A stretch of DNA of 64,000 nt from Aphrocallistes beatrix (Eukaryota > Porifera > Hexactinellida > Sceptrulophora > Aphrocallistidae), in contig OY725495.1 in the NCBI GenBank assembly GCA_963281255.1, positions 4,954,158 through 5,018,157 on the forward strand, given 5' to 3'. The translations under genes and the position numbers were made by a program. Below the pieces are notes generated by a model. It was not told where the DNA came from. It was given only the letters and a program-made list of their open reading frames with translations, and made no database searches. Each line of letters opens with the position of its first letter. Positions within the stretch are counted from its first letter, which is position 1. This document shows positions 1 to 9,600 of the stretch, one piece after another.

Positions 1-2
1 AG

Positions 3-570
3 ATCTCGGACTGGGCGGCCAGCTGGGGCGGGGACCACCAGGCCTGGGCCATGGCCGGCACGCTGGAGCGACTCAAGCGCGCGAACCGGCGCGGCGCGCA
101 GGAGCAGAACTGGCAGCGCGTGCTGCTGTTCCTGGAGCAGGAGACGCCGGAGGAGCTGCGCGGGGTGCTCGAGTCCATCCAGGCCCTGCGCCGGCAGATC
201 GGACAGGCGCGGGCGGAGAGGGAGGCGGTGGAGACGGAGGGGAGGGAGCTGCAAGAGGCCATCAGCGGCCAGGACTTGTCCGGCGAGATTGCGGACGTGA
301 ACGGGAAGATCAAGGTATGCACCCTAGGATTCATCTTAATCCATGGTCCATTCTAACTATGTGTGTCTGTGTAGGAAGAGAGAGACAAGACCTCCGCACT
401 CCTGCAGGCGATTCAAGAGGAGAAAGAGAAGAGGGAAGCTCTCAAGGTAGGCCACCATCCTCTCATCTGTGTGTTGTTGTTATTGTTGTTCGTAGGAGAA
501 GAGGTTGAAGAAGATGAGTGGGGAGGAGCTGGAGAAGCTGGAGAGACAGCTCGCAGTGCCAGTGCACTAA
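3..570 (+). CDS. Coiled-coil protein, 3' part (partial gene)
   Basis: Three exons (to 314, 375-446, 496-570) join in phase 0 through GT-AG introns of 60 and 49 bp and end at TAA 568-570. The first ATG in view is at 51, but the same frame is open to the window edge, so the true start may lie outside. From that ATG the product is 136 residues, almost entirely charged helix rich in E, K, R, Q and L. It includes a long heptad-like stretch through exons 1-3 and ends in a short PVH tail. A coiled coil is the only structural inference I can make; I do not recognise the family. The stop codon lies 124 bases before the SLAIN-like ATG on the same strand. A read-through splice joining the two genes cannot be excluded, because a weak phase-0 donor-like GTG lies in the last exon. 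Confidence 0.6.
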
Positions 571-693
571 CTCATTCCTGTACTAATATATCCCATCAGT
601 TCTATCTGTGTATTATCCGCTATGATATGACGTCACGACGTAGTTAGAGTATGGGTGTATTATAAGTCTACTGAGATTAGCTAGTTGTTATTA

Positions 694-3600
694 ATGAACC
701 TGGAGGCCTTGAGTGAGGACCAGGTGGATCAGCTGATGGAGCAGCTGGTCCTCGCCAAGATGCAGAAACAGGCCAGGCGGACCCCGGACCCTTTCCCCCG
801 CTCCCAGCAGCCCCCCTCGCCAGAATACCGAGAGCAAACCCCGCCCACGAAGAGACAGGTCTCTAACGGTAAGAAACTCTCCACATTCTGGCCTGTGCTG
901 CTGCATAGAATTCCACTCTCTAAGACAGAGAATTATTTTGATTCTATGGCTATTTTAGAACAGCATAGCACTCTATACCACATCTCCTCGCTTGGTTGAG
1001 TACATACGTTTCTATTCTTTACAATCTGACTTCTCTCCCAGCCTAAAGCCACCATACACTATGCAACAAGTTGCTTGGAACATTCCAACGCAACAACACA
1101 ACTTGTTTTGAATGCAAGTTGTATCGTGTATGGTGGACTTAACCTTCCTTCCTAACATCAAACATTCCCAATTGAGCATAGATGGAAACTGCAACTTCCT
1201 TATGCGCAACTTTAGATATAAAACTAATAATATTTAGAATTTTAATTATTTACGTTTTGGCAAATTTTCAATTTAAGTTGATGCAAACTGTCTAATATTA
1301 AAATTCTGAAGGAATTTTCATAGCAACTAACTTGCTGTTAACAATTATTAATAGCAACAAATATCTTAATTAACAGCTGTTAACACAAACTATTTATTGT
1401 TAACAACGATTAATGCATCTAATTTGCTGTTTAACCGTACAGTAGAGCAGGAACTATTTCCTATAATTGGAATCTTCTACTATAATTGGAATCTTTGGGG
1501 GAAGAAGCCATCCTCGCAGGTCTAATGTGATTGTTTATGTTTAGACATTGGAAAGGCGTCCGTGCGCTCAACTCAGAGAGACGCCAGCTGCTCCGAGGAC
1601 TTAGAAATACTCGACGACTTCTACAGAGAGAATATCGCGCCCGATCTCTCTGAAGAAGAATGGTAAGCTCACATATCTGCATTCCTGAGTAACCAAGGTA
1701 ACCTGCATTCCAATCTAGGCTGTACGTATCTCCGGTGTTCCGGCACTCGGAGCTGCAGAAGAGAATGCGCATCGCTGATTGGCTCAGAATCGGATCTGAG
1801 GACGAGTTCGACGATATGCCGAACTTCAACCCCGCACGGAGAACCGGTATGTCAGAGTTTAATTCGAAATAAGTTATAAATTCTAATAAAATTCTAAAGC
1901 GATTCAGTCCAGCCCTCCCAGACACACGAACTTGGTCTCCATGTACTCCTCCATGCCCCCTGGTCCGCCCTCCCGCCCGGTGCCGCTCTCCTTCACACCT
2001 CCGAATGGGATCACAGCTGAGCTGATGAGCGCCTCGTTCACGCCTATCATTCCGTAGCGCAGCTTGGAGCATGCGCGGTGTATCTGTCTGTAGTCCGAGC
2101 TCATCACGTAGGCGGCCAGTCCCTCCGGCACCTACACACACTCTGCGTAACACGCATACTCGCGCCAGATTGCGTTGCTAGGGCAGTGCGGGTGTGATTA
2201 CTCTGAAGATACATTGCTGATATGTTCAGTTGGATCTCCATCTCAATGAACCCTCATGTTAGTGTCTTCTTTTCAGTCCGTTAATCAACACGGAACTCCT
2301 CGCGGTTAGATGGAACGGTATGGTGGAAATGGTTCACAAAAAAAACCGGAAATAGTTCGACTTTCCAAAAAAAACACTTAATCATAATGATAAAAAGTCG
2401 AAATATTTCCTAAATCTGCAATTCGAACTATTTCCTTTTTCGAAAAGTCGAACCATTTCCGCACTACCGATGGAACCATCCCATCAACTCCTCCACTGAG
2501 GAAGACGAGGAACGAGGATAGCAATTACAGACAGTTAAGACGGAACTACCGAGTTGGCTCTGCGGAGCGCCTCTTCCTCGCTGCTGAAACTGCTGACGCA
2601 GAGGACCGGTCCGAAGGTCTCCTCCCTCCACGGCAGCATCTCCTCCGTCAGTCCCTGCAGGAGCGTGGGGGCGTAGAAGTGCCCCTTCCCCCCCAGCCGC
2701 CTGCCCCCTGTCAGCAGCTCCGCTCCCTTGCTCACCGCGTCCGACACGTGGCGCTCCACCTACCACACACAGGTGTCAAATACCACAGCAACACCTCTCT
2801 ATCCTCATAAAGGTGCGAGCTTATTAATATATTCCCCGCCTGAAATATGCCCACGCGAATGATTGGATAGAAAGTAGCAAAACTTCATTCTAAGGCGCAA
2901 CGAAAAAGAGTTAGCACCTCTTTTGGAGGGATTGTTCGATTTTAGAGTATATATAGTGTGTATATATATTCGCACCTTGTCGAGAGCTGATTGGTTGATG
3001 AGCGGACCTAGCTGCACCCCTTCCTCCCTTCCGTCCCCCACGCGCATCCCCTCCATCAGCTGCTGGCTCCGCGCGCAGAACTCACTCATGCGACTGGCGT
3101 GCACGAAGACTCTGTTCGCAGCGATGCAGGTCTGTCCGTTGTTCCGAAACTTAGCCACCGAAATAGCGCGTAGACTCGTGTCCATGTCAGCTGATTCGAA
3201 GACTATAAAAGGCGCGTTCCCGCCTAGCTCCAGCAGCGCGCGTTTCATAGTCCCAGCTGACATCGCGTACAGCTGTTTCCCGACCGCACAGCTTCCTAGT
3301 TAGCTATAAATAGAGTCCTCATGCCCTTATATGGTCACTCACCTGTGAATGAGATAGCGCGAATGTGCGTGTTTGTACAGAATTCCTCTCCCACGCCTAC
3401 GGCGCCCGCTCGGTCCGCCGGCACCACGTTGAAGACTCCGCGCGGGACTCCCGCCCGGGCGGAGAGCTCGGCGAGGGCGAGCGCGCAGAGCGGCGTCTCC
3501 TCGGACGGCTTCAGCGCCACCGCGCAGCCCGCGGCCATCGCGGCGGCCGCCTTCCTCAGCGGCAGCACGAGCGGGAAGTTCCAGGAGGTGACGAAGGCGC

Positions 3601-6600
3601 AGGGCCCGATTGGCTCCCGCACTGTCGTCAGCTGTCTGTCCGGGGAGGGGGGCGGGATCAGCTGACCGTAGCCGCGCCGGGCTTCCTCCGAATACCACTA
3701 AAACCTCCGTCAACTCACGCCACTTCTATTTTTAGCACGGATCAGCTGATCCTGATACGCAGTAACTCACCTCGAGAAAAGAGGCGCCATAATCAACTTC
3801 CCCCAGCGCCTCCTGAGTTGGTTTCCCCGCCTCCAGTGTCACCAGCATTCCTAGCGCATTCCTATGCTCCATAACCGTATCCAACCAGCGCCGCAGAACC
3901 TTCCCCCGCTCATACCCTGATTTCCCCGCCCAATCTTCCTGCGCCCGCGCTGCTGCCGAGACGGCCTCCCTCGCCTCGCTCCGACCCATCGCAGCCACCG
4001 ACCCGACGCTCTCCTCAGTGGCGGGGTTTGTCACCTGGAACTGTCGGCTGGCGCCCACCCACTCTCCGTTGATGTACCCCTTCGACTTCACGAGGTGTGA
4101 AACCGAGCTCAGTGCGCGCTGCATTCCGATCTATGCCTAGAAACAGTGGATTAGTTTGTGTGACAATTCGGGCGTAGTAGTACGTAGTTCTAATGGATAT
4201 TTTAACACAATTGAAGATTGCACCAATAATTCTAGTAATTGGCTGTGTATATCTATCACACGATTCACATCGAAGCACTGTCAGGTGACCATTCATGGGT
4301 ACAGCACAGTTCATGGGTACAATACAGTTCATGGGTTCAATATATTTGTAGAATATCGACGGAGTCCCTCCCCCACCGTCCCCCTGACCCGGTTCAAGTC
4401 CCCCACACAGTTGGCATTCCCCACCGCCACCTCTCCCCTGGTTGCGCCGAGGGACTCCTCGCCTCTGAACGTCGACATTCTGAAGATCACCACGACCCGG
4501 AGTCGGTACGTGGAGGAGATGGAGAGGAGGCAGAGTATGTCCTCTCCGCCCGCCCGCACCCCCACACCCCAGGACACCGCTGACTCATCAGGTAGGTAGC
4601 TCACTCCGCCGCAGGAATTAGGACGTGAAACCCCAAATCATCTTGTCATGGTTCAATTTTAAATTTATTGCACACTGCACTTAATAGCGCAAGATTTTGT
4701 CAGATTCAGTTTCGAGTGTGCCACTTTATTGTGTCCTCTGATGGTGTCTGCAGAGTACTTGCAGATACCATATAAGGACTGCAGTATATTTTCGAGCTAG
4801 ACAGCTGGTGTTCATATCGGAGTGTTAGTAACGTACTCAGTTGGTTTTATTCGCGGTTGTTAGAACCCACGGCGCTCCAAGCTGTTCCCTGCTCCCAGTC
4901 TGATTGGACAAGAACAGGCGCCAGTTCTCCTCAGACTCCGCTCGAGCGAATGACCAGTCCCCGCCAGCTCATTCAGGTGAGTCCCGTCAGCTGCCAGGAA
5001 CCGACCCCGTTCTTGACACCTCTCGCATCCAATAATTATTCTAATATTCTTATTACTGTGATGGGCAACAATCGACTCGGTTAGAATAGGTCAGGCGGAG
5101 ATTAGTCCCACTGACTCCTCAAAATTCCAACAACGTAGCTACGATACACTTTAACATATTTGCTGAGTAATGCTAATAATCGAATGACGGAGTGTCTCTA
5201 CAAACTATGTGATTGCGGTGATTTATTAAATTCTCACTTCTTCGCAAGGAGCGTTGCGCAATCAGAAAATAGCTCTGCACGAGTTTCATTCCTGTCCAGG
5301 AATTCACTGTTACTCAGCAGAAACTCTCGCACAGAACTTGGTAGAACATCAAACTGACTATTTATAGTTTCTCCTAATTGTGTCTATTCAGCTTTTTTGT
5401 TGCGTAGCATGTGTGAGTCGTCTAATGCAATGATTGCATTCAAAACTATTCTCTTGCAAGAATCTCTAAGATTTCTGTGGTCGTAATAGCTGCATAATTA
5501 TATATTGCGCTGAGTAACGTAGACTCAATCTCTCCAGCATGTCCGAGACTTTGTAATTCTTACGACTACTTATATAGGAGAATCATTGAAGTCCATTGCA
5601 GTAGGACAATCTATCGAGATGATTACCTAGAAATTATCGGCTAAGTCTGCTATTCAATTCAGTATTGGAATGATTCACTGGGATTTGCACTGAAATAACT
5701 GTGACTTGATGCAGAATATTGAGAGGACAAATTGCATACTTTATTTTTAGAATTTATATTCGAATCTCAACAATGCTAATTCTGTCTGCGTAATCAAATT
5801 AGAGTAAATCATTCGCTTCTTGCTAAACATTTTGGAGGGACTTCCCGCATTTCCACTCTTCTATCGAGCTAATTTCCCCGATGTCCCGTTTTTACATAAT
5901 ATTTTTGATTCCTATAACATTTTTGATATGTATAATACATTCCATTGGCCCCCCTTGCATCACTACTCAAGTTGGCTGTATGTATGTGTGTGTTTAATGA
6001 GTGTCAGTAACTAAGCCTAAAGCGACACAGTGGCAGAGTCCCAAGACAGCCCACAGGCCCGCAGGCCTCCCTTCCAGCAGACGAACCTGTTCCAGCAGCA
6101 CCTGCCCTACTGGCCGCTGCTGCAGACTCAGATCTGTGACCACTTCTCCATTCTGAAGCGGGCGCTGTCGCACGCGATTCAGTTCGACGCGGGCCACACG
6201 TGCCAGCGCGTGTTCGCGGAGCTGCTGCAGTTCGTGCGGCGCTACCGGCGACACTTCTCCAAGCGCGACCACGTGGCGCTCATCCGCGTCTGCTTCCGCG
6301 TAGGCTGCCACGACGTGCTGCCGGGGTACGCGCTCTACGCGTGTCTCGGGACGCTCTTCGAACTGCTGAGCGCGCACAAACTCCTCTCCCCCTCCGACCT
6401 CACGCTCCCCTGGCGTCCGCTCTACCAGCTGTACCTCCGCGTGAAGAAGGAGTCCCTGCTCATGCGACAGCCCGCCTACTGGGACCTGCTGGACCCCATC
6501 GTCCAGCTCATCACCGCCGCCTCCTTCTACTTCCCGCCCGAGGCCACGCGGGAGATCCTCTCCGAGCTGTACCCCCAGCTGCACCCCTCCCTCTCCTCCA

Positions 6601-9600
6601 ACACCTACACCCACGTGCTGTCCCTGCTCACGGCCTTCCTGCCGGTGAGCGGCCCACAGGAGACCTGGGGGCTGTGGTTCCACGACGTCACCAGACTCTG
6701 GCTCAACTCCGGACCCATCCTGTCCCGCGGGGACGGGAAGGTGCTGAAACTGCTCGCCCGCTTGGCGCCACACACGGTAGGCCGGGCAGACTGGGCGCCA
6801 TACTTGCACCAGCTGTTCGACCAGTTGCTGAAGAGTGTCAGCATCCCGGTGGGTCCGCACAAACTCCGCTCGCGCACCCTCCTCCCGCCCAAACTCTTCT
6901 CCAAGCTGATCGTCTACTCCATCTGCCCGGGCTCCCGTACCCTGGAGCACCTGGAGCAGCTGATGGGCGCCCTGGAGACCTTCTTCCACCCGTCCAACGA
7001 CGGGCGCCACCTGAAGAGCCTGCTCTCGCTGCTCACCTCGCTCGTCTCCGAGTTCATGTACCGGTGCTCCGTGGAGACCGGCACCAAGCCCGTGCCGGCC
7101 AGTCTGCGCGTTCCGACGGAGTTTCAGCTGCGCGAGGAGGACGTGGACGCGTTCGCGCGGGCTCTGCTGCCGTCGCTGCGGCTGGCGCTCTTCACGAAGG
7201 AGGAGAAGAACCAGCTGCAGGTGGCCACGGCCCTGGGCGCGCTCAGCACTCTGCGCCCGCGCCTCTTCGTGCCGCAGGTGATCGAGGAGGCCAAGGAGGC
7301 GCTGGTCTCCGTGACGGAGCCGCACCGCCTCACGTCGCTGCTGGCCTGCCTCTACGCCGTGTCCGCCTGCCTCACCACCGGACAGCCCGACTTCCCCGAG
7401 GGCCGCGCGCACGTGGTCCCGCTGCTCACCGCCATCCTGCCCGGCCTGGACGTGAACGACGCGCTCAAGACGGCGCTCTCGCTGAAGGTGATCACGCAGC
7501 TGGTGGCCGGCGTCCCATTGGTGGACTGCTCCGCGCAAGGCGGGGAGATCGCCGCGCAGACGCGCCTGCTGGAGGACTTCCTGCTGGAGTTCATCGCCAA
7601 GATGTTCCACTTCCTGGAGTGCGCCACCACCTTCATGACGCTGGGCGAGCTGGAGGGGATGCAGACGGGGCCGCACATCCACACGGTGGAGGCGGGCATG
7701 TCTCTGCAGTCCAGCGTCGTGATGCTCTTCCCCTTCAGCCTCTCCGTCCTGCTCTCCTCCTGCCCGCGCCCGCTCTTCCACACCGCCGTGCGCAAGATCT
7801 TCCAGCTCACCACCGGCATGTGCGGCTCCATCGACAAGCCCGGCACCAGTCCCTACCCCGTCATCATCTCGCACGTGACCACGTGCCGGCACGGCGAGCT
7901 GGCGGCCGGGCTCTTCTTCGCGCACTGCCTCCAGTGCGTGCGCCGAGTGGCGCAGGAGATCCAGCTGGAGCGCGAGGAGCGCGGGGACCCGGAGGTCAAG
8001 TGGAACCTGGAGCTGCTGTCCGCCGTGCTGCAGTACGGCGGCGGCCACGCCCTGTCGCACCTGCAGGAGGTGCGGGACGTGCTCAGACTGACGCGGTACG
8101 CGCGCTGCAAGGAGATCTACCAGATGTCCGCCGGCCTCTTCTACGACGTCATCACCTGTCTGTGCGGGACCTACCTCACCCCCAAGCACCACATGGGGCT
8201 GGACCTGGACGCCAGCCCCGCCGAGCGGGACTTCCTGTCCGACTGGGGCACCTTCTTCTCCAAGAAGGAGATCCAGGCGGAGTGGCACATCCCCACCCAA
8301 GAGGAGGTGTCGGGGGCGGAGTCCCTCCTCACGGAGTTCCTGCTCCCCGAGCTGGACAAGATGCGCCGGTTCGCGGATGGGTCGCTGGTCCTGGGCAAGG
8401 ACGAAATCCAGAACTCGCTCACGCTGATCGACTCCGCCCTGCAGGCCGCCGCCATCCGGTTCGAGGGGACGGAAGAACCGCCGCTGCCTCAGTACGACCG
8501 CCTGCTGCCCCCGGACCTGGCCTACCTCCGCGCGCGCCCGATCTCCTGCCACAAGCCGACGCTGCGGTTCCGCGCGCTCCGAATGGACGCCGTCTTCCCG
8601 CTGATCCACGCCGTGGCGCGCAAGCTGTTCTCGGAGCGGCAGCACGAGACGGAGGCGATGGACGCGCTGGTCTCCATCCTGCACTCCCTGCTCTGGCCGC
8701 CGCCCACGCCCTCGGGCTGGAGCCACGTGCGCATCTTCGAGAAGGTGAAGCAGCTGCTGTCCGTGCGCGTGCGCCACAAGTCCCGCTACGCGCAGTCCTA
8801 CCTGCTGCACCGGCTGGAGGCGGCGCACGACAGCGTGGGCTGGGAGGAGCACCCGTGCCTGCTCACCGGCGGCCAGGAGGCGCTGATGCAGGACCTCCTG
8901 GACCTCGCCACCTCCGAGTACGCCGCCACGCGCCAGTTCGCGCAGCTGCAGCTGGACCACTGCTTCTCCCGCTTCCTGCTCAGCCGCCGCATCCTCCTCC
9001 CGCGGCTGCTGGCGCTCCTGGCCGCCGACACGCCGCGCGAGCGGCTGAAGGGCGCGCTGCACACGATGCTCTTCAACAAGTTCATGCTGCTCGAGTACGT
9101 CTGCCGCAACCCAGACCTCCTGGCGCGCCTGCTTCCCGCGCTGCTGGCGGCCCCGCACACGGACAAGCAGCCGGTCATCGACCTGCTCAGCTCCGTCTTC
9201 GCCGCCATCCGCCAGTACGTGGGCCTCTCCGACCCGCAGCCGCCGCCCTTCTCCGCGGACTCGCGCGCCCTGGCGCTGGACTGCCTGGGCGAGGCCGTGT
9301 CGCCGGAGCAGCTGGCCGTCGCGCGGGAAGTGCGGGAGAGAAATCAGAAGGAAGACCTCGCCGCTTACCTCCAATTCGTGTCCGACCTGATCAAGTTCGT
9401 GCAGCGCCCGACCTCCTCCCTCTTCTTCGAGTTCTCCCTCTCCATCCTGTCCGCAGTGCCGCACCCGTCCCTCCCGCGGCCGCCGGACCTGGTGCCGGCG
9501 CTGCTGCCGGTGCTCACGCACGACACGGCCTCCGTGCGCTACACAGCCATCCGCGTGCTGGAGCGCATCGTCAAGTTCAAGCGCCGCCCCTTCAAGAAGG

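Noticed and set aside
496-868. Coiled-coil gene and SLAIN-like gene as a single transcript unit
   Set aside because: Would need a weak GCA|GTGCCA donor, and the SLAIN-like start has its own acceptor-like CTAG and an N-terminus matching the family.
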